Positions 19,468-29,829 of a stretch of DNA of 64,000 nucleotides are shown piece by piece. The translations under genes were made by a program, and so were the position numbers. The first letter of the stretch is position 1. Every line of letters starts with the position of its first letter. The stretch lies in the NCBI RefSeq assembly GCF_007860095.1, contig NZ_SJPT01000004.1, positions 550,729 to 614,728 on the forward strand, read 5' to 3'. The notes under the pieces are model-generated. The model was not told the DNA's origin. It made no database searches and worked only from the letters and a program-made list of their open reading frames with translations. Source of the DNA: Novipirellula galeiformis (GTDB taxonomy: Bacteria; Planctomycetota; Planctomycetia; Pirellulales; Pirellulaceae).

Positions 19468-20298
19468 CTAGCCGCGAACGCGATTTTCGGCAACCACAAT
19501 AAAGCCGCCCGCCGCGGCTCGAGATCCGGTCACGATCGTGGCTCCGTCAATTGCCACTGCATGCACCTGTGTTACATCCCACTGTGTCGCCTGCAAATCC
19601 GCGACCAATTCACGCTTAGAAAATCGATGCATGAACATTTTTTCGAGTCCACGGTATTGGTAAACGCTATCGCCAAACTCATGTGCGGGATTCCATCGCG
19701 ACTTGATCCACGATCGGGCCAGCGATCGCCACCCGGCGGGTTCTCGCAGTGCGGCCCAGCGGTTGTGAACATGGATCACGAAACGGCCGCTCGGCATTAG
19801 CATCCGGGAAACGTGTCGGAGCATCTGTCGTCGATTCGCGCGACCCTGGATCATGCCGAGCGTGCTGAAGAGACAGACGGCGTGATCGATACGGTGGGGG
19901 GCGAACCCGTCCAATTGCACCAAATTGGCCCGCACCGCATGGATGCGATTTTGCAGACCGCCTTGAGCCGCTTTTGCCAGCATTACCTCCAGCATTCGCT
20001 GACTCAGATCGACCCCAATGACGTCGTAGCCGCGTTGGGCCAATTCCATGGCCACACGTCCACTTCCGCAGCCTAAATCGATAATCGAAGTCAGGCTTGA
20101 TGAAGATTCATCCGATAATGTGCCAGGAAAGACTTCTTTCAAGATCGATTGGTCCAGAGCACAAAGCGGAGTATCCGCCACAAACGAGTCGTAATGGTCG
20201 GCGATCGTCCGCTCGTTCACATAACTCCATGTTCCCGCTGAAACACCGATCGGACGGCGCCAGTCGGGTTGTCGTGTGGTTTTTGGGGGCTGGTTCAA
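19468..20298 (-). CDS. Class I SAM-dependent methyltransferase
   Basis: 276 residues with a Rossmann methyltransferase core. Motif I is IIDLGCGSGRVAMEL (about 90-104) and the acidic end of strand 2 is VIGVDLSQRML. Central strands are AVCLFSTLGMI and GRFVIHVHNRW. Substrate specificity cannot be read from the sequence; the small-molecule or quinone-type methyltransferase_25/11 group fits best. It is divergent from gap (189 bases between starts) and convergent with the M50-CBS gene. No operon partners. Confidence 0.85.
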   Translation of the reverse strand: MNQPPKTTRQPDWRRPIGVSAGTWSYVNERTIADHYDSFVADTPLCALDQSILKEVFPGTLSDESSSSLTSIIDLGCGSGRVAMELAQRGYDVIGVDLSQRMLEVMLAKAAQGGLQNRIHAVRANLVQLDGFAPHRIDHAVCLFSTLGMIQGRANRRQMLRHVSRMLMPSGRFVIHVHNRWAALREPAGWRSLARSWIKSRWNPAHEFGDSVYQYRGLEKMFMHRFSKRELVADLQATQWDVTQVHAVAIDGATIVTGSRAAAGGFIVVAENRVRG

Positions 20299-20448
20299 AG
20301 CGCTTCCGAGTTCCTATAATTCGCGGCGTGATCGTGATTGAACGTGGCTCGTGTTTTACCACTGGACCACGATAGGTTTCGGGCAACGAATTGCTCGAGT
20401 GACAATCAGCTTACCGTAACAGACGGTTTATTCGACGCCAGCCAGTGA

Positions 20449-21483
<1,035 letters not shown>

Positions 21484-21508
21484 AACTTTTGCAGATCGCT
21501 AAACAAAC

Positions 21509-21545
21509 AAAAAGGCTCGATGCATCACGCTTCGGGCCTTTTTTT
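21509..21545 (+). terminator. Intrinsic terminator of gap
   Basis: Stem AAAGGCTCGA pairs with TCGGGCCTTT (one wobble pair) around an 11-base loop, followed by a run of T. It starts 26 bases after the gap stop codon. Confidence 0.85.
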
Positions 21546-21647
21546 GCGGCGGTGTGGGATCGGCGTTTAACCTGTCATAACATCCCTCGCCAAACAGGAT
21601 GCCTGTCCCCCTAAACATGACGTCGGAGACGTCGGGCGACATTGACG

Positions 21648-23660
21648 TTAGCGTAGTGCCGAAGCGGGGCGTGGCTTGCGATACTTATTCGGGTTGGCGG
21701 CTTTGCCGGTGATCTCGTACAAAAATTGACTTGGGATCGTCGGCCGCGGCTTTCCCCATTTGCGGCGAGTCAGCGCCATCGACAAGGTCAACGTCTCTTG
21801 AGCTCGCGTGATCCCGACGTAACACAACCGGCGTTCTTCGGCGATATCTTCCTCACGGCCGCTTTTGACACTGCGGCTATGAGGCAAAATCCCCTCTTCC
21901 AAACCGACCATAAAGACCACCGGAAACTCGAGTCCCTTGGCCGCGTGGAGCGTTAAAAGCCAAACGGAATTCTTCAGCGCCATCTTGTCCTTTTCGTTCC
22001 CCATCTCACGTCCGGCTAGCGCCGTTTCAGCGAGGAACCCGGTCAGATCGGCCTCTGGCGTTTTGTCTTGAAAGGCAGCGATCGCATTGGTCAAATCCCC
22101 AATCGATGCCATCCGAGCATCCCGCTCTTCGGGGTTGTCGTACAAGCGAGTAATCTCGTCGGCATAGGCCGTTCGCTCAAGCAGCGTACGGACCGCATCG
22201 GTAAGCGAATCGTTCTTGGCACGCAAGCGAACGTCTTCGGCCATTTGGCCCAACTCGACAATCCCCCGCCGCGCGCTGGGGGACAAGTCTTGGATCGCCG
22301 CGTTGTCCTGCATCACTTGCCACACCGGGACTCCACGTTCGACCGCTCGCTTGACCAGCAATTGAACCGTTTTGTTGCTCAAGCCACGCGCGGGTGTATT
22401 GATCACACGCAGTAGCGAAATCTCATCGTCCGGCTGCTCGATCCATTTCAAATAGGCAATCAGGTCACGAATTTCACGCCGATCAAAAAACGATTGGCTC
22501 CCCATCATCACATAGGGAACGTCATGCTTGCGAAGCTCGGTTTCAAACAATCGCGGCTGCTCGTTGGTACGAAACAGGATCGCAATGTCACGCGGTTGGA
22601 TGTGTTGGTTGTCGATCATGTTCTTAATTTCGCGCACGACCAACTCGGCTTCGGCCGTTTCGTCTTTGTGCTGCAAAATTCGAGGTCGACGCCCATCGGG
22701 ACGACTGGGCACCAATACTTTGTCGTGGCGCACCGTGTTGTACTGGATCAACGTGTTGGCCATCCCCAAGATCGCCCCAGTACTGCGATAGTTGTCTTCG
22801 AGGCAGACCACTTTTGCTTCAGGCCAATCTTTGGTGAAGTTCAAAATGTGCGTGACATCCGCTCCACGCCAGGCATAGATCGATTGATCATCGTCACCCA
22901 CGACGCAGAAATTACGGTGCACCTGGGTCAGTGCCCGCGTAATACGATATTGGCTGCCGTTGGTGTCTTGGTATTCATCAACGAGCACGTGATCAAACTT
23001 CGATGCTTCCTCTTCCCGAATCGCATCGTGCTCAAGAAACAGCGATTCGGTTTGCAGCAACAAATCGTCAAAATCCATTGCTCCCCGGGCCCGCAACGCA
23101 TTTTGGTAGCGGCGATACCCCGAGGCCGCAAAGTGCTCTTTGTCGGTCGATGCGATCGACATCGCCTCTTCGGGATGAATCGACTGGTTTTTCCAGCCGC
23201 CAATGATCGACAACATGTCACCCGGCTTCAGCGCGGTGCCCGAGAGACGCAATTCACGCAGAATATTGCGGGCGATCGACTCTTGGTCGCTGCGATCGTA
23301 GATCGAAAACTTGTCGGGATAGCCGAGCGCCTTGGCGTGCCGGCGCAAAATCCGTACACACAACGAGTGGAAGGTGCTAATCGTCGGCTTCGGCTCTTGC
23401 GACTCGCCCTTGCGAGGTTTGCGTTTTGTCTTGGTCCCGATCAACTCGCCGATCCGCTCTTGCATCTCGCCGGCCGCTTTATTGGTAAACGTCATCGCGA
23501 GAATGCGATCCGGCGGCGTCCCGTTGCGGATCAAATTAGCGATCCGGAACGTCACCACCCGCGTTTTGCCGGTTCCAGCACCTGCCAGCACCAGCATGGG
23601 CCCAGACAACGTTTCGACTGCGGCAGCCTGAGCCGGGTTAAGTCCGTGGCTCACATTCAT
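21648..23660 (-). CDS. UvrD/PcrA/Rep-type superfamily 1 DNA helicase
   Basis: 670 residues. ATP-driven 3'-5' helicase of repair and replication restart. Motifs in order: Q-motif GLNPAQAAAVE, Walker A GAGTGKT (27-33), motif Ia MTFTNKAAGEM, Walker B VDEYQDTN (227-234), motif III GDDDQSIYAWRGA (255-267), motif IV LEDNYRST, motif V LTLHAAKGLEFPVVF, motif VI RRLCYVGITRAQETL. The length is shorter than E. coli UvrD (720) and close to Rep (673). The C-terminus is basic (NPNKYRKPRP). Whether it is the UvrD, PcrA or Rep counterpart cannot be decided here. Confidence 0.93.
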   Translation of the reverse strand: MNVSHGLNPAQAAAVETLSGPMLVLAGAGTGKTRVVTFRIANLIRNGTPPDRILAMTFTNKAAGEMQERIGELIGTKTKRKPRKGESQEPKPTISTFHSLCVRILRRHAKALGYPDKFSIYDRSDQESIARNILRELRLSGTALKPGDMLSIIGGWKNQSIHPEEAMSIASTDKEHFAASGYRRYQNALRARGAMDFDDLLLQTESLFLEHDAIREEEASKFDHVLVDEYQDTNGSQYRITRALTQVHRNFCVVGDDDQSIYAWRGADVTHILNFTKDWPEAKVVCLEDNYRSTGAILGMANTLIQYNTVRHDKVLVPSRPDGRRPRILQHKDETAEAELVVREIKNMIDNQHIQPRDIAILFRTNEQPRLFETELRKHDVPYVMMGSQSFFDRREIRDLIAYLKWIEQPDDEISLLRVINTPARGLSNKTVQLLVKRAVERGVPVWQVMQDNAAIQDLSPSARRGIVELGQMAEDVRLRAKNDSLTDAVRTLLERTAYADEITRLYDNPEERDARMASIGDLTNAIAAFQDKTPEADLTGFLAETALAGREMGNEKDKMALKNSVWLLTLHAAKGLEFPVVFMVGLEEGILPHSRSVKSGREEDIAEERRLCYVGITRAQETLTLSMALTRRKWGKPRPTIPSQFLYEITGKAANPNKYRKPRPASALR

Positions 23661-23694
23661 TCCGTTTGATCAAGGTAATAAAGGATTAGCGAAT

Positions 23695-23728
23695 TCAAAA
23701 ACGAAGCCCACGGCACTCGCCGCGGGCG
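23695..23728 (-). terminator. Intrinsic terminator on minus strand
   Basis: On the minus strand a 9-bp stem (GCCCGCGGC, loop GAGT, GCCGTGGGC, one mismatch) is followed by TTCGTTTTTG. It lies 70 bases after the stop of the 23798-24430 gene, between it and the helicase gene, so the two are probably separate transcripts. Confidence 0.65.
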
Positions 23729-23797
23729 ATTTGTTTCCCATTCGACCCGCTCGGAGGCGAACACCAACGGCTGCAGAAAAAAGCTCCATAGAGCGTT

Positions 23798-24430
23798 TTA
23801 GCGAAGCGCGTCCCGGTCGACGAGTGGGTTGGCGGTTCCGGTGGCGATCAGCACCATTGGCCCCATTTGAGGCTGGTTGTTATTGACCAATTGGCGATTG
23901 AAGGGGATTCCGTAGCAAGCGTAGTTGCCGGTCGCCGTATCCAGCACGTAAACCACCGAAGGGGCTGCGGGGCGATTGCTGGCACGAGGGAAATCAGCCG
24001 TACCGGTGACCAACATGTAGGATCCTCCCTTCCCTCCGCTGGCGAGTGCCTCCGCCACATTGGCGGTAAAACTAGCCATGAATCGGCCCGCACGCGGATA
24101 AATCACCGAGCATTGAAGCAGGCCGGAATTGTGATCGAGCACGAACAACCCTTCGGCATCTTCGCTGACCGGACCGGTCGCCATCGAGAATTTTTCACTG
24201 GTGACCGCAGCGGTCGCATCAATGGTTGGAAAGGTTATCGAAGGCTGCGACGAGGATTGCCCGGCAAAATAAGCGGCGACCGCCACGCTACAGAACGAGA
24301 CGACCAACAAAGCCATGCTCCGATAAACTTTTCCGGTACAGCATTGAGTGGAGGGTGCCGCCCCAACCGTGCGAGGATGATCGATGGGATTCGACTCCGA
24401 AAAGTCCATGTTCGCGTTTTGATCGGACAT
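23798..24430 (-). CDS. Single-pass membrane protein, unknown function
   Basis: 210 residues from ATG 24430; an upstream in-frame ATG (24511) adds 27 residues of basic, unlikely sequence. One membrane segment at about residues 38-57 (MALLVVSFCSVAVAAYFAG) with a short cytoplasmic N-terminus. The outer part contains FVLDHNSGLLQCSVIYPR and VVYVLDTATGNYACYGIPFN, two copies of a short beta-hairpin motif in which a 'value' is described, also seen in planctomycete membrane proteins of unknown role. Monocistronic, with its own terminator. Confidence 0.7.
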   Translation of the reverse strand: MSDQNANMDFSESNPIDHPRTVGAAPSTQCCTGKVYRSMALLVVSFCSVAVAAYFAGQSSSQPSITFPTIDATAAVTSEKFSMATGPVSEDAEGLFVLDHNSGLLQCSVIYPRAGRFMASFTANVAEALASGGKGGSYMLVTGTADFPRASNRPAAPSVVYVLDTATGNYACYGIPFNRQLVNNNQPQMGPMVLIATGTANPLVDRDALR

Positions 24431-24672
24431 CGTATTTTGGCTCCAGCGACGTGACGTTGAACGGCGTTTAACGAGATTGGGTGGCTTCCAGGGAATTGTA
24501 CGCGTTGACAATCGACTTTACGATTGCCTTCTCAGTGATTTCGGCACAGATTGAGTTCGGCACAGATTCTTCTGCCCGCCTGCTCCTGACCCGCGTCTAG
24601 TTTACAGTATGGGACGTGATCACGACCTACCGTAAATGGCACCCCCCCGTTTAATTCAAGGACAATCCACCC

Positions 24673-25869
24673 ATGGGCATCAATTCTCCGTTAAATCGCA
24701 AACTTCGCATGGGGCTTGTCGGTGGCGGCCAGGGTTCCTTCATTGGACGCGTTCACTCGATCGCCGCCTGCCTTGACAATCGGGCCGTGGTCACCGCCGG
24801 GGCGCTCTCGAGCAATCCCGAACGCAGCAAGGCCTCGGCTCCCGATTACGACATCGATCCCGCGCGAGCCTATGGTAGTTACCAAGAGATGCTCGATGCG
24901 GAAGCGAAATTGCCCGAGGGCGAGCGAATCGATTTCGTCAGCGTGACGACTCCCAACCACACCCACTTTGAAATCGCCAAAGCCGCCGTCGAAGCGGGCT
25001 TTCACGTCGTCTGCGACAAACCGATGACGTTCGACTTGGCACAGGCCGAATCGCTGTTGGAATCCGTCCAAAAGAGCAACGTGGTGTTTGCGGTCACGCA
25101 TAACTACACCGGCTACCCGCTGATTCGCCAAGCACGCGAGATGATCCTGGGTGGTGAATTGGGCGAAATCAACGCGATCCGCTCCCAATACATCCAAGGC
25201 TGGCTGCGCACCTCGCTCGAAGCAGAAGACCAAAAACAAGCCGCTTGGCGAACCGACCCCAGCAAGAGTGGTGCGGCGGGTGCGTTCGGCGACATTGCGA
25301 CTCACGCCTATAACCTCGGACGCTACATGACCGGGCTGTTGCCCGATTCGGTTAGTTGTTCGCTGAAATCGTTCGTCGAAGGTCGACGGTTGGACGATTA
25401 TGGCACTGCCGTCATTCGCTACGAGAACGGTGGGCTCGGTACGGTCACCGCGTCGCAAATTAGCCATGGCCGAGAAAACGATTTCGAAATCGAGATCGAT
25501 GGAACCAAAGGCTCACTGCGATGGCGTCAGGAAAACCCCAACGAGATGATCGTTCGACGCAACGGCAGCCCGCATCAAATCTACACGCGTGATCCAGGCG
25601 GATCGCACATGAACGGCTCGGGTGCTGCGGCGTGCCGCTTACCTGCGGGTCATCCCGAAGCGTTCTTTGAAGCGTTCGCCAACATCTACGCTGCGGTATT
25701 CGATGCAATTGCTAAACGCGCCGAAGGCGGCCCCGTCGAGAAACGCGACACCATCTACCCGAACGTTTTTGATGGCGTCGAAGGCATGTACTTCATCCAA
25801 CAATGCGTCGAAAGCAATATACAGAACTCCGCTTGGTTGCCACTGAAGCACGAAGCCGCGCGACGCTAA
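24673..25869 (+). CDS. Gfo/Idh/MocA-family oxidoreductase
   Basis: 398 residues, no signal peptide. NAD(P)-binding Rossmann motif GLVGGGQGSFIGRVH (14-28), the family lysine K116 in VCDKPMTF, and the downstream GAFGDIATHAYN with the catalytic-type histidine. Such enzymes oxidise or isomerise sugars, inositols or related polyols. Planctomycetes carry many paralogues. Four bases separate it from ispD, yet no functional link with isoprenoid synthesis is evident; the pair may just share a transcript. Substrate unknown. Confidence 0.9.
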   Translation: MGINSPLNRKLRMGLVGGGQGSFIGRVHSIAACLDNRAVVTAGALSSNPERSKASAPDYDIDPARAYGSYQEMLDAEAKLPEGERIDFVSVTTPNHTHFEIAKAAVEAGFHVVCDKPMTFDLAQAESLLESVQKSNVVFAVTHNYTGYPLIRQAREMILGGELGEINAIRSQYIQGWLRTSLEAEDQKQAAWRTDPSKSGAAGAFGDIATHAYNLGRYMTGLLPDSVSCSLKSFVEGRRLDDYGTAVIRYENGGLGTVTASQISHGRENDFEIEIDGTKGSLRWRQENPNEMIVRRNGSPHQIYTRDPGGSHMNGSGAAACRLPAGHPEAFFEAFANIYAAVFDAIAKRAEGGPVEKRDTIYPNVFDGVEGMYFIQQCVESNIQNSAWLPLKHEAARR

Positions 25870-25873
25870 TAGC

Positions 25874-26587
25874 ATGAACGATCCTCACCCAACCGAATTG
25901 GCGGCCGGCTGCATCGCCGCCATCTTGCCTGCGGCCGGCAGCGGCCAGCGGTTTGGTAGCGATCGCAATAAACTTTTCGCCATGCTGCGCGGCAAACCGA
26001 TCTGGTTTCATGCCGCATCGCGGTTAGCCGCTCGCCCCGAAGTGGGCCGCATGGTGATGTCGATTTCGGAACAGGACGAAGCCGATTTTCGCGGCCCGTT
26101 TGCCGAACTCGTCACTGAACTACGAATCGAACTGGTGCGTGGCGGTGACCAGCGTAGCGACAGCGTTCGCGCGGGATTGGATGCCGTGGCCAATGACAAG
26201 TCGATCGAATTCATCGCGATCCATGATGCCGCTCGGCCCCTGGTTCGCGATGCCGATTTGGCGGCCGTGTTTACCAAGGCCGCCGAGACCGGAGCCGCGA
26301 TCTTGGCGGCGCCCGTCACGGCCACGCTGAAACGCAAACTCGACGATGGCAACGCGTCGCGGACGGTCGACCGCAGCGAACTTTACAGCGCCCTGACGCC
26401 TCAAGTCTTTCGCCTCGACGTGCTGCGCCGCGCCTACGATCGAGACCGCGGACGCCCCGCGACCGACGATGCTCAATTGGTCGAGCGCATCGGGCATCCC
26501 GTGGCGCTGGTTCACGGTTCCGCCGACAACTTAAAAATAACCCATCCCGAAGACCTGCGGATTGCCGAAGCTATTCTGGCCCGCTGA
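25874..26587 (+). CDS. ispD: 2-C-methyl-D-erythritol 4-phosphate cytidylyltransferase
   Basis: 237 residues. IspD joins CTP and MEP in the third step of the MEP isoprenoid pathway. Nucleotide-binding N-terminus AILPAAGSGQRFGSDRNKLF, the GGDQRSDSVRAGL loop, HDAARPLV, and TPQVFRLDVLRRAYD toward the end are all characteristic. Length is typical. It is the middle gene of a probable transcript: four bases after the oxidoreductase and 25 bases before tyrS. No ispF is adjacent. Confidence 0.95.
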   Translation: MNDPHPTELAAGCIAAILPAAGSGQRFGSDRNKLFAMLRGKPIWFHAASRLAARPEVGRMVMSISEQDEADFRGPFAELVTELRIELVRGGDQRSDSVRAGLDAVANDKSIEFIAIHDAARPLVRDADLAAVFTKAAETGAAILAAPVTATLKRKLDDGNASRTVDRSELYSALTPQVFRLDVLRRAYDRDRGRPATDDAQLVERIGHPVALVHGSADNLKITHPEDLRIAEAILAR

Positions 26588-26612
26588 AACACCTTACTCG
26601 CTCAAATCCATT

Positions 26613-27896
26613 ATGACTGCAACGAACCTAATCGAAGAACTTCGCTGGCGCGGCCTGATCCATCAAACGACCGACGAAGTCGAACTGGGCAAACTGCTGC
26701 AATCGGGCCCGCAAACGATCTACATCGGCTTTGACCCCACCGCCTCGAGCTTGCACGTGGGACACCTGATGCAGGTGATGATGCTGCGTCGATTCCAACG
26801 CGCCGGCCATCGACCGATCGCATTGGTCGGCGGGGCGACCGGGATGATTGGTGACCCCAGCGGCAAGAGCGAAGAACGCAACCTGTTGACCGCCGAACAA
26901 CTGCAAGCCAACGTCGACGGGGTGGCTGAACAGATGAAACAATTCCTCAACTTCAGTGGCGATCAGGGCGCCCTGCTGCTGAACAACTTCGAGTGGATGA
27001 AGTCCTACTCGTACCTCGAATTCTTGCGTGACGTCGGCAAGAATTTCCCAGTCGGTGCGATGATGGGCAAAGAATCAGTCCGCTCGCGACTCGATAGCGA
27101 AGCGGGACTTAGCTACACCGAGTTCAGCTACATGTTGTTGCAAGCGTATGACTTCGTGCAACTCTCACGCGAACACGGCTGTAAGATCCAGGCGGGCGGC
27201 AGCGACCAATGGGGCAACATCACCGCCGGCATCGACCTCGGTCGCCGGATGCTCGGACAGCAACTCTTTGGTTTGACCGCACCATTGTTGACGACCAGCG
27301 ATGGACGCAAGATGGGCAAGACCGAAAAGGGAGCGATTTGGTTGGACCCGCAGCGCACCAGCCCCTACGAGTTCTTTCAATACTGGGTCAATGTCGAAGA
27401 CGCCGACGTGATGCGCTGTATCGCTTACTTGACCGAGATCGAGCGAGAAGAGTACGACGAGCTAGCGGCTCAAACCGAAGCCGACGCGGGCAAGCGGGTC
27501 GCCCAAAAACGACTCGCTACCTGGATGACCGAACTGGTTCACGGCGAACAAGGACTTGAGTCCGCCGAGCGTGCAACGAAAATTTTGTTCGGCGGTGAAA
27601 TTGAAAAAGCGTCCGACGCACAACTCAGCCAAATCTTTGCCGACGTCCCCAGCACCGAAGCACAGCGCAGTGTCTTAGGCGGCGAAGGATGGTGGATCGT
27701 CGAAGCGTTGCAAGCGTCTGGACTAACCTCCAGCAGCAGTGACGCGCGACGTGCGATCAAAGAGGGCAGTGTCTATCTAAACAATCGCCGCGTGTCCGAC
27801 ATGAACCATCGACTAAGCGAAGTCGACTTGGCCAGCGAGACGGTCACGGTGCTGCGACGTGGAAAACGTAAGTACGCTTTGATCCGCTTCACTTAA
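26613..27896 (+). CDS. tyrS: Tyrosyl-tRNA synthetase
   Basis: 427 residues from ATG 26613; a longer frame overlapping ispD is rejected because the protein aligns from TNLIEELRWRGL. Class I signatures: HVGH (48-51, the HIGH motif) and KMGKTEKG (KMSKS-type, near 236). The tyrosine pocket has YIGFDPTASSLHVGH and QAGGSDQWGNI. A C-terminal S4 RNA-binding domain occupies ~360-425 (ARRAIKEGSVYLNNRRV). The form is the standard bacterial TyrRS of TyrS type. It ends the ispD transcript, followed by a convergent gene. Confidence 0.97.
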   Translation: MTATNLIEELRWRGLIHQTTDEVELGKLLQSGPQTIYIGFDPTASSLHVGHLMQVMMLRRFQRAGHRPIALVGGATGMIGDPSGKSEERNLLTAEQLQANVDGVAEQMKQFLNFSGDQGALLLNNFEWMKSYSYLEFLRDVGKNFPVGAMMGKESVRSRLDSEAGLSYTEFSYMLLQAYDFVQLSREHGCKIQAGGSDQWGNITAGIDLGRRMLGQQLFGLTAPLLTTSDGRKMGKTEKGAIWLDPQRTSPYEFFQYWVNVEDADVMRCIAYLTEIEREEYDELAAQTEADAGKRVAQKRLATWMTELVHGEQGLESAERATKILFGGEIEKASDAQLSQIFADVPSTEAQRSVLGGEGWWIVEALQASGLTSSSSDARRAIKEGSVYLNNRRVSDMNHRLSEVDLASETVTVLRRGKRKYALIRFT

Positions 27897-27934
27897 GCTG
27901 CGGTACGCGAGCCTGCCAATAAGCGGGTGGACCG

Positions 27935-27963
27935 AAAAAGGGCGGCCCCCAACGGGGACGCCC
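27935..27963 (-). terminator. Intrinsic terminator for the CxxCH gene
   Basis: On the minus strand: stem GGGCGTCCCC, loop GTT, GGGGGCCGCCC, followed by TTTTT. It begins directly after the stop codon of the 27965-29293 gene and lies between that gene and the convergent tyrS, so it may serve both strands. Confidence 0.7.
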
Positions 27964-27964
27964 G

Positions 27965-29293
27965 TTACTTATCCGTTGAAAATTGGCGATTGAACAAATC
28001 GGGATCAAACGGATTACTGATTTCGGGGAGCCGCTCGGGCTTGGTGGCGACCGGCGGTTTGCTCGCCGACACATCCAAGTCAACGGTATCCGGATCGTCA
28101 TTCGGCGAGTTCAGCATCTTCGGGCTGGGCACTCCGTCGAACTCCGCTCGTGCAGCGGCGTCCTCGGGAACCGAAAACTGGCCCAATGGAACCACCTCTT
28201 TCGGCACCGATTTTGTCGGAGCGACGTTCGCATGCACCGATTCAATCCATCTTTGGATCGTTGCCGCAGTCGCGTGGCGCCGGGCATCGTTCCCCGCGGA
28301 TTCGTCACCGTGCGGCGTTTGTGCTTTGATCAAAAACTCGCTGGAAAGAGGCGAGCCAATGTCGACGAACGGAAGTGCGGCCTTCAAATTATCTTGCGTC
28401 ATGCGAGCTGACGGCCGGGAACCGACCGACGGTGCGATCAATTGCCACTTGCGATCGGTATCGTGCGCATGACATTGTCCACAACGATTGATCAGTAGCG
28501 GTTGGACGAATCTTGCAAAATCACGAATTCGATCCGCCGACGCCAACGTCGTCGAGACCCACTCTTGAGACGAAACGCGACTGGCGTTACCGTCCGGTTC
28601 GGTCGCCGCTACTTCAACCACCTTGGTCGCCTCGGCAGCGCGTCGCAAACGTTGCTCGATTCGTTTCGCTTCGGGATGATCTGGCGCGATCTCGTAGATC
28701 ATGATCAATTCTTGGGCTGCTAGATCGTATAAATCGTAGCGCAGGCACCACCGTGCATCTTCTAAGCGAGCTGCCAGCGAGCCATTGCCACGATGATCGA
28801 TTCGGTAGCGGTACAGGTCGCGAATCGAACCTGCCCAACAAGCCACGTCTTGGCGCGAGAGCTGGACTTCGGACAAGTCATCTCGCTTGACGATGACCCA
28901 ATGCCCCAGCTGGGTCGCTTCACCAAACAGCACATTTCCGTTGTTCAGTAAAACACAGGGTTGTGATTCGAATCCCGATCTCTCCGCGGCGGCCAATGGC
29001 CTCGAAGCAGGCAGTGACTTTTGAGTCGACGACCGCGAGTCGATGTCGCTCGATGCCACGCTGCGGGACTCCAATTCACTAGGAGCCCGAACCTCGCGAG
29101 GAACTTCGTCCTCGCTCGACGCGACCGATCCCACCGTCGCTTGGCTTTCGGCGGCGAAGTTGGTTCGCGCAGTAACGATCCTCAGCAGCGGTGACTGCTC
29201 GATTGGTTCGTCGCTGCTAGCAAATGGAATGCTCCCCATCAGGGCCAGCAAACTGGTCGCGAGCGCTCGTCGTTTCGGAAATCCGTTCCACAT
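27965..29293 (-). CDS. Secreted planctomycete protein with one CxxCH haem motif
   Basis: 442 residues with a signal peptide (LATSLLALMGSIPFASS). Residues ~110-225 contain an N-terminal module (LLNNGNVLFGEATQLGHWVIVKRDD, then helical repeats RLEDARWCLRYDLYDLAAQ). Residues ~255-375 resemble planctomycete cytochrome-like domains: FVQPLLINRCGQCHAHD with CGQCH at 271-275, and a later SPLSSEFLIKAQTPHGDES. The lone CxxCH predicts one covalent haem c in the periplasm. The C-terminus is Pro/Asp-rich. Electron partner unknown. Confidence 0.75.
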   Translation of the reverse strand: MWNGFPKRRALATSLLALMGSIPFASSDEPIEQSPLLRIVTARTNFAAESQATVGSVASSEDEVPREVRAPSELESRSVASSDIDSRSSTQKSLPASRPLAAAERSGFESQPCVLLNNGNVLFGEATQLGHWVIVKRDDLSEVQLSRQDVACWAGSIRDLYRYRIDHRGNGSLAARLEDARWCLRYDLYDLAAQELIMIYEIAPDHPEAKRIEQRLRRAAEATKVVEVAATEPDGNASRVSSQEWVSTTLASADRIRDFARFVQPLLINRCGQCHAHDTDRKWQLIAPSVGSRPSARMTQDNLKAALPFVDIGSPLSSEFLIKAQTPHGDESAGNDARRHATAATIQRWIESVHANVAPTKSVPKEVVPLGQFSVPEDAAARAEFDGVPSPKMLNSPNDDPDTVDLDVSASKPPVATKPERLPEISNPFDPDLFNRQFSTDK

Positions 29294-29379
29294 GACCGTT
29301 GAATTACCAATTCGGCGGCCTCCGAGTCAATTGGATTCTTTCCAATCTCGAAATTCGATTCGCTTCACGACCTATGCAA

Positions 29380-29820
29380 TTAGAGATCCCTTGACCGATA
29401 CTCGATCGGCATACGGAACTTGACCCAGCCTGGGAAGACCACGCGGGTCACTGCGGGTCGGCCAATGGCCATTTTGATTCGCTGAGAAAACAAGCGATTG
29501 TCCAGGCGGATCTTGTCAAATTCGCTCCACGGCACAAACAAGGGTGGGTGACCGGGTCGAAACGGAAAAAAAACCGAGATGCGAAGTCCTCGTGAATCCG
29601 CGATAAAATTTAAGCTCGAGTGATATTGGATCGCCCCGATCCGGGCGGAACGCATCCGAGCGGAATCCCGATCATCGCCCGAACCATCGCCTGGCTTGGC
29701 TAAATAACGATGCGACAACATCCACCAACCGCTTGCCCAACTTAGCACGAGACACACACCGCACCACAGCAACGGAATGGAAGCGAGCAATGCGACACGA
29801 TACCCCACTTCAGACATCAT
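29380..29820 (-). CDS. Small membrane-anchored protein, unknown function
   Basis: 146 residues. One or two hydrophobic segments at residues 7-35 (VALLASIPLLWCGVCLVLSWASGWWML), then a cytoplasmic or periplasmic beta-rich part (GLRISVFFPFRPGHPPLFVPWSEF). The remainder carries basic residues typical of a PH-like or lipid-facing domain, but no family is assigned. Its ATG is nine bases from the stop of the PIN-TRAM gene on the same strand, so the two are probably co-transcribed. Confidence 0.65.
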   Translation of the reverse strand: MMSEVGYRVALLASIPLLWCGVCLVLSWASGWWMLSHRYLAKPGDGSGDDRDSARMRSARIGAIQYHSSLNFIADSRGLRISVFFPFRPGHPPLFVPWSEFDKIRLDNRLFSQRIKMAIGRPAVTRVVFPGWVKFRMPIEYRSRDL

Positions 29821-29829
29821 GCGACTCGA

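Noticed and set aside
22494-23669. 391-codon plus-strand ORF opposite the helicase gene
   Set aside because: Pure shadow of the helicase coding strand; His/Arg-rich with no domain.
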